Source: an uncultured Methylococcaceae bacterium (GTDB lineage: Bacteria > Pseudomonadota > Gammaproteobacteria > Methylococcales > Methylomonadaceae). From it: a stretch of 58,766 nucleotides of DNA. Location of the stretch: contig CAIYRS010000027.1 of assembly GCA_903928685.1 (NCBI GenBank), positions 1 to 58,766 of the forward strand. Direction: 5' to 3'. Of this stretch, positions 32,503-42,556 are shown in pieces. Within the stretch, counting starts at the first letter, position 1. The number at the start of each line of letters is the position of its first letter. The position numbers were made by a program, and so were the translations under genes. Below the pieces are notes generated by a model, which saw nothing but the letters and a program-made list of their open reading frames with translations, was not told the origin of the DNA and did no database searches.

Positions 32503-34239
32503 GTGGAGCTAAGCGGCGGACAAATTATCGTTCAAAGTCTTAAAGACGAAGGCGTAGAATTCATTTTTGGTTATCCTGGCGGCGCAGTTTTGCATTTGTA
32601 TGATGCACTGTTCCAACAAGAAGACATCAAACACATTCTGGTACGACATGAGCAGGGCGCGACCCATGCGGCGGACGGCTATGCCCGCGCCACAGGAAAG
32701 CCCGGTGTGGTATTAGTAACCTCAGGCCCTGGCGCAACCAATGCGATTACTGGTATTGCCACGGCTTATATGGACTCGATTCCATTGGTGGTTATTTCTG
32801 GTCAGGTATCATCACCTGTTATCGGCAGCGATGCTTTCCAAGAAGTGGATATGATCGGCATCAGCCGTCCTTGTGTGAAACACAACTTCTTAGTGAAAGA
32901 TGTCACCAAGCTTGCTGAAACCATCAAAAAAGCCTTTTATGTAGCGACCACAGGCCGCCCAGGCCCAGTGGTTGTCGACATTCCAAAAGACATGACTGAC
33001 CCAAAAATAAAAGTACCTTATAAGTACCCTAAAAAAGTCACCATGCGCTCCTATAACCCTGCGGTTATTGGTCACAAAGGCCAAATTAAAAAAGCCGTGG
33101 ATTTATTGCTGTCCGCACAAAAACCAATGATTTATTCAGGTGGCGGCGTGGTTTTGGGTGAAGCCAGCAAAGAGCTGACCGAATTCAGCCATTTATTAGG
33201 CTATCCAGTCACCAACACCTTAATGGGTTTGGGCGCATTCCCGTCTACCGACAAGCAATTTATCGGCATGTTGGGTATGCACGGCACTTATGAAGCCAAT
33301 ATGGCAATGCACGAAAGCGATGTCATTATCGCCATCGGTGCCCGTTTTGATGACCGCGTTACAGGCAAACTGGCAGATTTTTGCCCGTACGCAAAAATCA
33401 TCCATATTGACGTTGATCCGGCTTCCATTTCCAAAACCGTTAAAGTTGACATCCCCATTGTCGGTGAAGTCAAACCCGTTTTGGAACAGATGATAGAGCA
33501 AATCAAAGAAAGCAAAACCAAGCCTAATAAGAAAGCCTTGGAAGCTTGGTGGCAACAAATTGCCGAATGGCAAAGTATTGATTGTTTGGCGTTTGACCGC
33601 GACAGCGGCCTCATCAAACCGCAATATGTCATCCAACAACTCTACGCCGTCACCAAAGGTGATGCTTATGTCACTTCCGACGTAGGCCAGCACCAAATGT
33701 GGGCAGCGCAATATTACCCGTTTGATAAACCCCGCCGTTGGATAAACTCCGGTGGTTTAGGCACAATGGGCTTTGGTTTGCCAGCGGCAATCGGCGTAAA
33801 ACTGGCCTTCCCAGAGGCGGATGTCGCCTGTGTTACGGGTGAAGCCAGCATACAAATGTGCATCCAAGAGCTGTCTACCGCCTTGCAGTACAAAACCCCC
33901 GTTAAGATTATTAACATGAACAACCGCTACATGGGCATGGTAAGGCAATGGCAAGAGTTTTCTTATGAAAGCCGCTATTCGCATTCGTACATGGACACCA
34001 TCCCTGAATTTGTAAAACTCGCCGAAGCCTATGGACACGTTGGTATTCGCGTAGAAAAACCTGAAGACGTGCGTCCGGCATTGGAACAAGCGTTCGCCTT
34101 AAAAGACCGCACGGTATTTTTGGACATCATCACTGACCGTACAGAAAACGTTTACCCAATGATTGAAGCAGGCAAAGCCCACAACGAAATGAAACTTCGG
34201 GTGGCATTAGGAACAACCACTGACAGGGAGTTGGCATAA
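32503..34239 (+). CDS. ilvI: Acetolactate synthase large subunit
   Basis: This 578-residue ThDP enzyme condenses pyruvate (or pyruvate and 2-oxobutyrate) in branched-chain amino acid synthesis. The N-terminal domain has [16 protein letters not shown] and the catalytic Glu in [20 protein letters not shown]. The ThDP motif is [18 protein letters not shown]...[13 protein letters not shown]; note GEA where GDG is more usual. GTG 32503 is favoured over GTG 32497 because GAGG lies at the right distance and the protein then begins MELSGGQII as in relatives. The stop overlaps ilvH. Confidence 0.96.
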   Translation: MELSGGQIIVQSLKDEGVEFIFGYPGGAVLHLYDALFQQEDIKHILVRHEQGATHAADGYARATGKPGVVLVTSGPGATNAITGIATAYMDSIPLVVISGQVSSPVIGSDAFQEVDMIGISRPCVKHNFLVKDVTKLAETIKKAFYVATTGRPGPVVVDIPKDMTDPKIKVPYKYPKKVTMRSYNPAVIGHKGQIKKAVDLLLSAQKPMIYSGGGVVLGEASKELTEFSHLLGYPVTNTLMGLGAFPSTDKQFIGMLGMHGTYEANMAMHESDVIIAIGARFDDRVTGKLADFCPYAKIIHIDVDPASISKTVKVDIPIVGEVKPVLEQMIEQIKESKTKPNKKALEAWWQQIAEWQSIDCLAFDRDSGLIKPQYVIQQLYAVTKGDAYVTSDVGQHQMWAAQYYPFDKPRRWINSGGLGTMGFGLPAAIGVKLAFPEADVACVTGEASIQMCIQELSTALQYKTPVKIINMNNRYMGMVRQWQEFSYESRYSHSYMDTIPEFVKLAEAYGHVGIRVEKPEDVRPALEQAFALKDRTVFLDIITDRTENVYPMIEAGKAHNEMKLRVALGTTTDRELA

Positions 34240-34730
34240 TGCGGCATATCATCTCCATTCTGATTGAAAACGAATCCGGTGCGTTATCACGGGTTGCTGG
34301 GTTATTTTCCGCACGCGGCTACAATATTGAATCTTTGACGGTCGCACCAACAGAAGATGCCAGCTTGTCGCGCATGACTATCGTCACCCGTGGCAGCGAC
34401 AACATCATCGAACAAATCACCAAACAGCTCAACAAGCTGATTGATGTTTATAAGCTGATTGATTTGGTGGATGCCAACCACATCGAGCGCGAGCTGATGC
34501 TGGTAAAAATTAAGACCACCGCCGAAACCCGTGAAGAAATCCGCAGTACCGCAGCGATTTTTCGTGGCAAAATTATCGATGTCACCGCAACCAGCTATGT
34601 CGTGGAAATGACTGGGCCATCAGACAAACTCGATGCCTTCATTGCCACCTTAAGCAAAGATGCCATTATCGAAGTGGTGCGTTCCGGTGCGACGGGCATT
34701 TCCCGTGGCGAGCAAGGGCTGCACCTATAA
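34239..34730 (+). CDS. ilvH: Acetolactate synthase small (regulatory) subunit
   Basis: This 163-residue subunit has an ACT domain: RHIISILIENESGALSRVAGLFSARGYNIESLTVAPTED. It binds valine for feedback inhibition, followed by the second half VKIKTTAETREEIRSTAAIFRGKIIDVTATSYVVEMTG. Its ATG overlaps the ilvI stop (TAATG), so expression is coupled for stoichiometry. ilvC follows 46 bp later. Confidence 0.96.
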   Translation: MRHIISILIENESGALSRVAGLFSARGYNIESLTVAPTEDASLSRMTIVTRGSDNIIEQITKQLNKLIDVYKLIDLVDANHIERELMLVKIKTTAETREEIRSTAAIFRGKIIDVTATSYVVEMTGPSDKLDAFIATLSKDAIIEVVRSGATGISRGEQGLHL

Positions 34731-34737
34731 CCCCTGA

Positions 34738-35793
<1,056 letters not shown>

Positions 35794-35806
35794 TCTGCTA
35801 TATCGA

Positions 35807-35847
35807 CTGGTTTCAGTTAGCTGCTTAGCAGTGGCTGAAACCAGTTA
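35807..35847. terminator. Hairpin between convergent ilvC and the Gly/Cys-tail gene
   Basis: ACTGGTTTCAG and CTGAAACCAGT flank an inner CTGCTTAGCAG hairpin. There is no T-run on either side. Placement between convergent genes suggests a shared terminator. Confidence 0.5.
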
Positions 35848-36495
35848 ATCACCACCACCGCACCCTCCTCCCCCACAGCCGTCACCACCACCGTCACTGC
35901 TGCTATCGCCTCCGCAACCGCTAGAACATCCACCGCCACAGCCAATATGGCTGGCACAAAAGCTCTGATTACCCGCCAATAGACAATCCAAGTTATAAGT
36001 AAAGCCACCAGCTATCGCCAGTTGTTTATCCAATGAAAACAGCATCGGCAAACGGGTAGGTGCTTTTGGATTAATACCCTCTTTCATACAGGCCAAACGC
36101 CAAGCGCGTTTAATACCGTCTTGGGCAAAGGTAGACGTAGCCATCGCTTCAGCGGGTGTATGGTGTAAAAACCGCCCTAAAGCTTTTTGGCAGAATTGTT
36201 GATAACTGCGGGTAAATAAAATGAATTCATGCCAAGCGTCATCAACAATTTGCGATGGCATGGACACCATTTTTTTTTGTGCTTTATTGCAGATAAAAAA
36301 ATAATCCCGCAAACTTTGAAACACCAAGTCCAATTCGGTATCACCCAAATCGGGATATTTTCGTTTTAACTTGGCTTTAATCGCGGGATGGAATCGGTAG
36401 GCGTTGATGTAGCTGAGTCGAGAATTTTGCTGCATCTTCATAAAGACCACAAACAAAAACATCACCAGCATAGATAGGGCAATAAACGTGGACAT
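35845..36495 (-). CDS. Membrane-anchored GRDP-like protein with Gly/Cys-rich tail
   Basis: This 216-residue protein starts with one membrane helix (STFIALSMLVMFLFVVFMK). A soluble domain follows (VDDAWHEFILFTRSYQQFCQKALGRFLHH), as in glycine-rich-domain and TIGR04222-like proteins. The final 40 residues are almost only Gly, Cys, Ser and Asp, with about eight Cys after GCGGGCSSGCGG. Such tails could bind metal or be crosslinked. There are no functional neighbours. Function is unknown. Confidence 0.7.
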   Translation of the reverse strand: MSTFIALSMLVMFLFVVFMKMQQNSRLSYINAYRFHPAIKAKLKRKYPDLGDTELDLVFQSLRDYFFICNKAQKKMVSMPSQIVDDAWHEFILFTRSYQQFCQKALGRFLHHTPAEAMATSTFAQDGIKRAWRLACMKEGINPKAPTRLPMLFSLDKQLAIAGGFTYNLDCLLAGNQSFCASHIGCGGGCSSGCGGDSSSDGGGDGCGGGGCGGGD

Positions 36496-36605
36496 CGGCG
36501 TTTTTCTCCAAAACTAAAGCAAACGCCGCAATACTACACTGCCAAAAATAATAATCTAACAAAAAACTTACTTCGCTGAGCGCATCAGCGCCACAAACAA
36601 ACCGC

Positions 36606-37025
36606 TTAGCGACCGATTTCATTACCGAATAACGCGCCAGCAGCAGCACCGATACCGGTCGCCAGAGGATCGCCTTGGCTGAACCCATAGCCTAAAGCCC
36701 CGCCGACAACACCACCAACCAATGCCTGGCCTGGACGTGGGTCGCGATACTGACGATATTCTTCATACTGATAGGACTGCTGCGGAGCGTATTGAACCAC
36801 TTCACGATAAGTCTGTGGCTGCGGATAATAAATAACTTCCTCCCGATAAACTGGCGGGGCTGGGTAATAAATTACCTCTTCACGATAATAAGACGGCTGA
36901 CGGAAATGGTGATGGCGGTGGTGATGTTCCCGATATTCACCCCAATCGTCTCTATCAGCAGAAGCTACCGAAGAATAGCCAGCAAACACTGCCAGCAACT
37001 GTATAAGCAAAAGCCATTTTTTCAT
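36606..37025 (-). CDS. Secreted glycine-zipper protein with Tyr/His-rich repeats
   Basis: This 139-residue protein begins with a signal peptide (MKKWLLLIQLLAVFAGYSSVASA). A His cluster (REHHHRHHHFRQ) and repeats of YREEVIYYP (two) and YREVVQYAP follow. The C-terminus has a glycine-zipper segment ALVGGVVGGALGYGFSQGDPLATGIGAAAGALFGNEIG, as in rickettsia 17-kDa/YMGG-like surface antigens. It is probably periplasmic or outer membrane associated. It is a single gene with no close partner. Confidence 0.75.
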   Translation of the reverse strand: MKKWLLLIQLLAVFAGYSSVASADRDDWGEYREHHHRHHHFRQPSYYREEVIYYPAPPVYREEVIYYPQPQTYREVVQYAPQQSYQYEEYRQYRDPRPGQALVGGVVGGALGYGFSQGDPLATGIGAAAGALFGNEIGR

Positions 37026-37177
37026 AACAATCCCCTTAATGATGCAATAAAACCATCGCTGGCTTTATCCCAATCAGGAAACCGCCAACTTGAGATCAGC
37101 ATAAGTGAATGAATATTAATGATGGCTTAATCAAATCGATCAAGCCGCCTAGCCAGCGATAATCCAACCATTAAATC

Positions 37178-39586
37178 TTAGTTTTCAGCCACACCCAAAC
37201 CATAAGGCCATTGCCAGTTCTGGATTTCCGGCATGTCTTCCCCGTGTTTGTAAATGTATTGCTTATGGTCGATTAATTTATCGCGGATGTATTGCTTCAA
37301 ATACACCGCTTGATTACGCAAACGCGGCACGCGGTCGATAACATCGGCGACTAAATGGAACCTGTCCATATCATTCATCACCACCATATCAAACGGCGTA
37401 GAGGTCGTGCCTTCTTCTTTATAGCCACGGACATGCAGATTGCAATGGTTGGTGCGGCGATACGCCAAGCGATGGATTAACCAAGGATAACCATGATAAG
37501 CAAACACAATCGGCTTATTTTTGGTGAACAGCTCATCAAAATCTTTATCCGACAAACCATTGGGATGTTCGCTATTAGGCTGCAATCGCATCAGGTTGAC
37601 GACATTAATCACGCGGATTTTTAAATCTGGCACTTTGGTACGCAAAATATCCACCGCCGCCAAGGTTTCCAAAGTTGGCACATCACCCGCACAAGCCATC
37701 ACTACATCTGGCTCATCGCCGTAATCATTACTGGCCCAATCCCAAACGCCAATGCCTGCTTCACAATGTTTCATCGCCGCATCCATATTCAGCCACTGTG
37801 GCGATGGCTGTTTGCCCGCGACAATCACGTTGACATAATTTCGGCTACGCAAAACATGGTCGGTCACCGACAACAAAGTATTGGCATCAGGCGGCAAAAA
37901 CACCCGCACCACTTCGGCTTTTTTATTGATGACATGGTCGATAAAGCCCGGATCTTGGTGAGAAAAACCGTTATGGTCTTGTCGCCACACATGCGAGGTC
38001 AGCAAATAATTTAACGATGCCACTGGCCTGCGCCACGGAATACGGTTACAGGTTTTCAGCCACTTGGCATGTTGGTTAAACATGGAATCGACAATATGGA
38101 TAAAGGCTTCGTAGCAAGAAAAAAAGCCATGCCGCCCAGATAATAAATAGCCTTCCAACCAGCCTTGGCAGGTATGTTCGCTGAGGATTTCCATCACCCG
38201 CCCGTCTTGTGATAAATCGGTATCTTCCGGCAAGATTTTTTCCATCCAGACCCGCGAAGTCGCCTCGAAAATATCATCCCAACGGTTGGATGCGGTTTCA
38301 TCCGGGCCAAAAATACGAAAATTACCCTGCTCCATATTGTTTTTCATCACATCGCGCAAAAACCGCCCCATCACCCGCGTGGCTTCGCCATTGACTGCGC
38401 CAGGTGATGGAACATCTACTGCGTAATCTTGGAAATCCGGCAAACGCAAATCCCGCAATAAAATGCCGCCGTTAGCATGGGGATTATCGGTCATCCGGCG
38501 ATGACCTTGCGGGGCAAGCGCCAGCAATTCCGGCAACGGTTTACCATGTTCATCAAACAATTCTTCTGGGCGATAGCTTTTCAGCCACCGTTCCAGCAAT
38601 TCAATATGCTCCGGATTGTTCTGCATATTGGCTAATGGCACTTGATGCGAGCGCCAAAAGCCTTCGGTTTTTTTGCCATCGACGCTGCTAGGGCCAGTCC
38701 AACCTTTAGGCGTACGCAAAATAACCATAGGCCAAACCGGACGCGCCAAGGTTTCAGCCGGATTATCACGGGCATGGCTTTGGATGGCGTTGATTTCTGC
38801 CATACATTGATCCAACACACTCGCCATACGGGTATGGACAATTTCCGGATCGCTGCCTTCCACCAAATAAGGCCGATAGCCCAAGCCGGTAAACAATTGC
38901 AGTAATTCCTCTTCGTCTATGCGGGCTAAAATGGTGGGATTGGCAATTTTATAGCCATTCAAATGCAAAATCGGCAACACCGCGCCATCCCGACGTGGAT
39001 TAAGAAATTTATTGGAATGCCAAGCCGCTGCCATCGGCCCGGTTTCCGCTTCACCATCGCCAACCACACAGCAGGCGATTAAATCCGGGTTATCAAACAC
39101 CGCGCCAAACGCATGTGATAAGGCATAGCCCAATTCGCCGCCTTCATGGATAGAACCTGGGGTTTCTGGGGCGACATGACTAGGAATGCCACCCGGAAAG
39201 GAAAACTGCTTAAACAAGGCTTTCATGCCGACTTTATCTTGGGAGATATTCGGATAAAACTCGCTGTACGAACCATCCAGCCAACTATTGGCGACCATCG
39301 CCGGGCCGCCGTGGCCTGGGCCGCAGATAAAAATCATATTCAAATCATAGGCATTTATCAGCCGATTCAAATGCACATTGATAAAATTCAATCCGGGCGT
39401 CGTCCCCCAATGCCCTAATAAACGTGGCTTGATATGCGCCATTTTTAAGGGTTCTTTCAATAAAGGATTATCCAACAGATAAATTTGCCCAACTGACAAA
39501 TAATTGGCAGCCCGCCAATAGGCATCCATTCGCTCCAGCAATTCCGCCGTTACACGCAAGTCTTGATGATGTTGTTGCACGTTCAT
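37178..39586 (-). CDS. xfp: Phosphoketolase (xylulose-5-P / fructose-6-P)
   Basis: This 802-residue ThDP enzyme cleaves xylulose 5-phosphate or fructose 6-phosphate with phosphate to acetyl phosphate plus glyceraldehyde 3-phosphate or erythrose 4-phosphate. Motifs: [47 protein letters not shown] and the ThDP-binding [22 protein letters not shown]. The length is full. Its gene is 19 bp after ackA on the same strand, so the pair converts sugar phosphate to acetate and ATP (or the reverse). In methanotrophs this offers a carbon-saving branch from the RuMP cycle. Confidence 0.97.
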   Translation of the reverse strand: MNVQQHHQDLRVTAELLERMDAYWRAANYLSVGQIYLLDNPLLKEPLKMAHIKPRLLGHWGTTPGLNFINVHLNRLINAYDLNMIFICGPGHGGPAMVANSWLDGSYSEFYPNISQDKVGMKALFKQFSFPGGIPSHVAPETPGSIHEGGELGYALSHAFGAVFDNPDLIACCVVGDGEAETGPMAAAWHSNKFLNPRRDGAVLPILHLNGYKIANPTILARIDEEELLQLFTGLGYRPYLVEGSDPEIVHTRMASVLDQCMAEINAIQSHARDNPAETLARPVWPMVILRTPKGWTGPSSVDGKKTEGFWRSHQVPLANMQNNPEHIELLERWLKSYRPEELFDEHGKPLPELLALAPQGHRRMTDNPHANGGILLRDLRLPDFQDYAVDVPSPGAVNGEATRVMGRFLRDVMKNNMEQGNFRIFGPDETASNRWDDIFEATSRVWMEKILPEDTDLSQDGRVMEILSEHTCQGWLEGYLLSGRHGFFSCYEAFIHIVDSMFNQHAKWLKTCNRIPWRRPVASLNYLLTSHVWRQDHNGFSHQDPGFIDHVINKKAEVVRVFLPPDANTLLSVTDHVLRSRNYVNVIVAGKQPSPQWLNMDAAMKHCEAGIGVWDWASNDYGDEPDVVMACAGDVPTLETLAAVDILRTKVPDLKIRVINVVNLMRLQPNSEHPNGLSDKDFDELFTKNKPIVFAYHGYPWLIHRLAYRRTNHCNLHVRGYKEEGTTSTPFDMVVMNDMDRFHLVADVIDRVPRLRNQAVYLKQYIRDKLIDHKQYIYKHGEDMPEIQNWQWPYGLGVAEN

Positions 39587-39605
39587 ACCCTCTTGTTTTA
39601 ATGGC

Positions 39606-40793
39606 TTAATAGCCTAGAAAAGCCTGTATTTGTCTAGCAATTTCCCGTTCTTCTTCGGCGTTGACCACCAAAATGCGCGAACGGCTGTCGGCGGCACTAA
39701 TATCCTGATTGTTATCGTTGGTTGTACTATTGGCGATCTCATCCAATACCAAACCCAAATGCGCCATGCCTTGCAGTATCTGACTACGGACGCTAGCGGC
39801 ATGAAAACCGATACCGCCAGTAAACACTAATGCAGACAAGTCACCAAGTATAGCGTAATAAGCGCCGATATATTTCTTGATGCGGTAACAGAACATCGCC
39901 AAAGCCAATACCGCCAAAGGCTCGTTTTGTTCCGCACCATGCAAAATAACCCGCATATCGGTGTCGCCAGCCACGCCTTTCAAGCCACATTGATGGTTTA
40001 ACATCGCCTCCAACTCGCTGAGGGTCATGCCAGATTTTTGCAGGGCGATGGCAATCATGGGGTCAATATCGCCGCAACGGCTCGCCATCATCAAGCCCTC
40101 AGTCGGGGAAAAACCCATCGAGGTATCCACGCTGATACCGTTGCGGACAGCGGTAGCACTGGCGCCGCCGCCCAAATGCAAGATGATGAGATTTAATTCT
40201 TTAGCAGGTTTACCTAATAATTCTGCGGCGGCAGTAACGCTGTGTTGACAAGAAATGCCATGAAATCCGTAGCGATAAAATGCCATTGACGTGGGTAAGT
40301 TATTTGGCAACGCATAACGTCCGGCATAGCCGGGAATTTGCCGATGGAATGCAGTATCGAACACCGCAAATTGCGCGACCGAAGGCAAAGCCTCCGCAGC
40401 CATTGCCATTCCCAAGCGATTAACTGGATTATGCAACGGGGCATACGCATCTAATTGCGGCAAGCGTGCTAATAAGTCGTCGGTAATGGCGACCAGACCA
40501 GTAAAGCTATCGCCACCATGCACAACCCGATGCCCAATCGCCACAACCGTCCATGCGTTTGCGGCAAGCAACTGCTGCCAGTGCGAAAACACCGCCGTTA
40601 AGGCTGTTTTGGCATCGTGCTCGCCCGCTTGCTGATGATGAATGCTGGCAGCATTCGCTGCTTTAACTTCAAGCGTTAAACCTTGCTCGCCATAATCAGC
40701 ATTCACAAACGCCTGCGCCAACAATCCCGTGGAAAACAAAGCGGTTTTGACCGACGTGCTGCCGACATTAATAATCAAAAAGTAAGCGTTCAT
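39606..40793 (-). CDS. ackA: Acetate kinase
   Basis: This 395-residue ASKHA-fold kinase interconverts acetyl phosphate + ADP and acetate + ATP. Visible motifs are the N-terminal [36 protein letters not shown] (catalytic Asp), [30 protein letters not shown] and [14 protein letters not shown]. It is the first gene of the ackA-xfp operon. NVGSTS replaces the more usual N(A/C)GSSS at the N-terminus, a mild variation. No pta gene is present, so acetyl phosphate comes from Xfp. Confidence 0.96.
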   Translation of the reverse strand: MNAYFLIINVGSTSVKTALFSTGLLAQAFVNADYGEQGLTLEVKAANAASIHHQQAGEHDAKTALTAVFSHWQQLLAANAWTVVAIGHRVVHGGDSFTGLVAITDDLLARLPQLDAYAPLHNPVNRLGMAMAAEALPSVAQFAVFDTAFHRQIPGYAGRYALPNNLPTSMAFYRYGFHGISCQHSVTAAAELLGKPAKELNLIILHLGGGASATAVRNGISVDTSMGFSPTEGLMMASRCGDIDPMIAIALQKSGMTLSELEAMLNHQCGLKGVAGDTDMRVILHGAEQNEPLAVLALAMFCYRIKKYIGAYYAILGDLSALVFTGGIGFHAASVRSQILQGMAHLGLVLDEIANSTTNDNNQDISAADSRSRILVVNAEEEREIARQIQAFLGY

Positions 40794-40828
40794 AACAGCG
40801 TGATTTACCTTATAAAAGCATATAAATT

Positions 40829-40864
40829 ATTTAGGAGTCCAAAACATGTTTTGGACTCCTAAAT
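40829..40864. repeat. 36-bp perfect palindrome (AAAACATGTTTT core)
   Basis: ATTTAGGAGTCCAAAACA is mirrored exactly by its complement. It lies 35 bp upstream of ackA, at the end of the IS1-like remnant. The core matches 31176-31195. It could be an operator for ackA-xfp, a bidirectional terminator or a mobile palindrome. Confidence 0.8.
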
Positions 40865-41180
40865 ATGAACCAACTAACAACTACCGTTATTACAAACCTT
40901 TGATATTGAGTGGGACGGATTACAAACCAATGTATCACCCCGTCATGCCAGTCGGCCTTTTTGGAAAAAGAGAGCGTTTTCCGGGTCATCCACCCAAGCC
41001 ATTGGCGCAAGGTATTGTTCCATCGTTCCATATGGTCGGTTTGACCTGATTCCTTACCAATGCTTTGGTGGGTGTCGGCGGAAAAGACGCTGGCATACAC
41101 CCGCCAAAAGTCGCTGCATTTCCGGCAGATTTGTTCGCTGCGCCTTGAGTCGATACCGATCTTATCTACAAGAGGCAGTG
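40865..41180 (-). pseudogene. IS1-family transposase remnant
   Basis: The reverse strand reads THQSIGKESGQTDHMERWNN, TLRQWLGWMTRKTLSFSKKA and then a short C-terminal tail, the catalytic end of IS1-type transposases. Upstream it continues RSEQICRKCSDFWRVYASVFSADT, where the usual segment between CRK and SDFW is missing, so an internal deletion occurred. The N-terminal half is gone and no terminal repeats are seen. Confidence 0.8.
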
Positions 41181-41302
41181 ATTCGCGAGCGATGCCGCTG
41201 AATGAGTTTATAGCAGAAACAATGACAGGCCTGGCTAATGGAAACGATGAGGTGTATGTCGATCAAGCGCAGTGTTACATGATAACCCAAGGGCAGGCAT
41301 GA
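41171..41302 (+). pseudogene. C-terminal remnant of a short-chain dehydrogenase
   Basis: The end of this frame, SRAMPLNEFIAETMTGLANG followed by NDEVYVDQAQ, matches the conserved C-terminus of DltE-type SDR oxidoreductases. Everything N-terminal is replaced by IS1-like sequence. A TetR gene lies on the opposite strand 208 bp on; such regulators often control an adjacent SDR gene. 41303-41510 shows nothing recognisable. Confidence 0.55.
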
Positions 41303-41510
41303 ATTGGTGTATGCCTTTCCAGTTGCTTGTGGACAACCCTATCCCGGTCAGTCATTGATCCGATCTGTAAAATGGCTGATCCGCCATCAGCGGTATACTG
41401 ATGCCAGAGCTATTCGGTTTTGTTGTAGACAATCGGTAGTTTTTGAATACCAAAAGTCCAAGATGGCGAACACGCTAAAACTTTTCTAGCAGATGATATT
41501 AAGCCAAGCT

Positions 41511-42113
41511 TTAAAAGTTGCTGAGCACAATTTCCACTATAGCCAGCAACTCTTCTTTCGTTGCGCCACTCGTTGCCTGTACTGACAAACCCTCATGAAC
41601 AGTGACCAGATATTTCGCCATGACGGCGGCATCAAAACTAGCATCCAAGTCGTTTTGCGTTTGAGCTAATTCAAATCGTTGACGCAGCAAGTTTTCATAA
41701 CCCAGTCGTTGAGCGATGAGTTGCTGTTGGATACTTTCATGACCTTGCCCACAATTCAATGCGCCTTGAAGTACAAGACAACCCAGCGGCGTTTGTGTAT
41801 CCGTTAAAAATTCGACGGATTCAGTCAGCAGCTTTCGCAATGCCTGCTGTATTGTCGGTTCATTCAGCGCATCAGGAACAAAGGCAACATGGCAGGTTAA
41901 ATATTTATCCACTGCCTTACGAAATAATTCTTCCTTGGTGCCAAAGACCGAATACAGACTGGGTTTATTAATACCCATTGCCTCGGTTAAAGCGCCCAAT
42001 GATGCCCCTTCGTACCCATAGCGCCAGAAGACACGCATCGCTTTTTCTAACGCGTCATCCTCATTGAAAGCTCGGGGACGTCCCCGTTGTGTCGTACTGG
42101 TTTCTGAATTCAT
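41511..42113 (-). CDS. TetR/AcrR-family transcriptional repressor
   Basis: This 200-residue regulator has an N-terminal helix-turn-helix (DDALEKAMRVFWRYGYEGASLGALTEAMGINKPSLYSVFGTKEELFRKAV) preceded by RGRPRAFN, the usual TetR DNA-contact region. The C-terminal ligand domain has LGCLVLQGALNCG and a long helix RFELAQTQNDLDASFDAAVMAKYLVTVHEG, as in the AcrR-like subgroup that senses quinones or aldehydes. Its probable target, an SDR gene, survives only as a fragment at 41171-41302. Confidence 0.9.
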   Translation of the reverse strand: MNSETSTTQRGRPRAFNEDDALEKAMRVFWRYGYEGASLGALTEAMGINKPSLYSVFGTKEELFRKAVDKYLTCHVAFVPDALNEPTIQQALRKLLTESVEFLTDTQTPLGCLVLQGALNCGQGHESIQQQLIAQRLGYENLLRQRFELAQTQNDLDASFDAAVMAKYLVTVHEGLSVQATSGATKEELLAIVEIVLSNF

Positions 42114-42170
42114 AAATATTTCGATATTTTAATTGATGTTACGCACTCACTTTTTGTGAGACGAAAATAA

Positions 42171-42525
42171 ATAACAATAAATCGCTATCGCGATGTTTAT
42201 TAAATCGGGTTCTCGCACCCGAAGGCGAGTTACTTTCTTTTGCGCCGCCTCGGCAACTGCTCCTGCGTTGCTCTACCTCCTGCATCCATGCAGTCGAAAA
42301 GCAAGTAACCAAAGAAAAGGCGGCCCGGTTGCCGCTCATGTCTTGCGCTCCTCGCATTTGTCGGGGGACGGCAAAAGGGGCTTCCTGCCCCTTTGCCGCC
42401 GCGCGGCTTCCATGCCGCACCCTTTATGCCCTTGGGTGCTTCGGGCTATTCCCGACAAATACTCCGGTGCTCGACGCGGCAAACGGGAGAAAAGCGCGTT
42501 ACTGCGTAACATCAGTTAATAATCT
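42171..42525. repeat. Long multi-hairpin repeat element, non-coding
   Basis: The 350-bp block has several facing pairs: CTATCGCGATG, GGGTTCTCGCACCC, CGAGTTACTTTCTTTTGC opposite AAGCAAGTAACCAAAGAAAA, CAAAAGGGGCTTCCTGCCCC, and GCGTTACTGCGTAACATC. Much of it is very GC-rich compared with its flanks. This resembles a dispersed repeat I recall from many proteobacteria. It occupies the TetR/EEP intergenic gap, and no gene is supported. Confidence 0.6.
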
Positions 42526-42556
42526 GTAACAGCCTAAATCCCCTTTTCTAAAATAC

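Noticed and set aside
42171-42525. Integron attC site or coding gene
   Set aside because: No integrase, no attC core triplets in the right places, and the open frames are low-complexity shadows.
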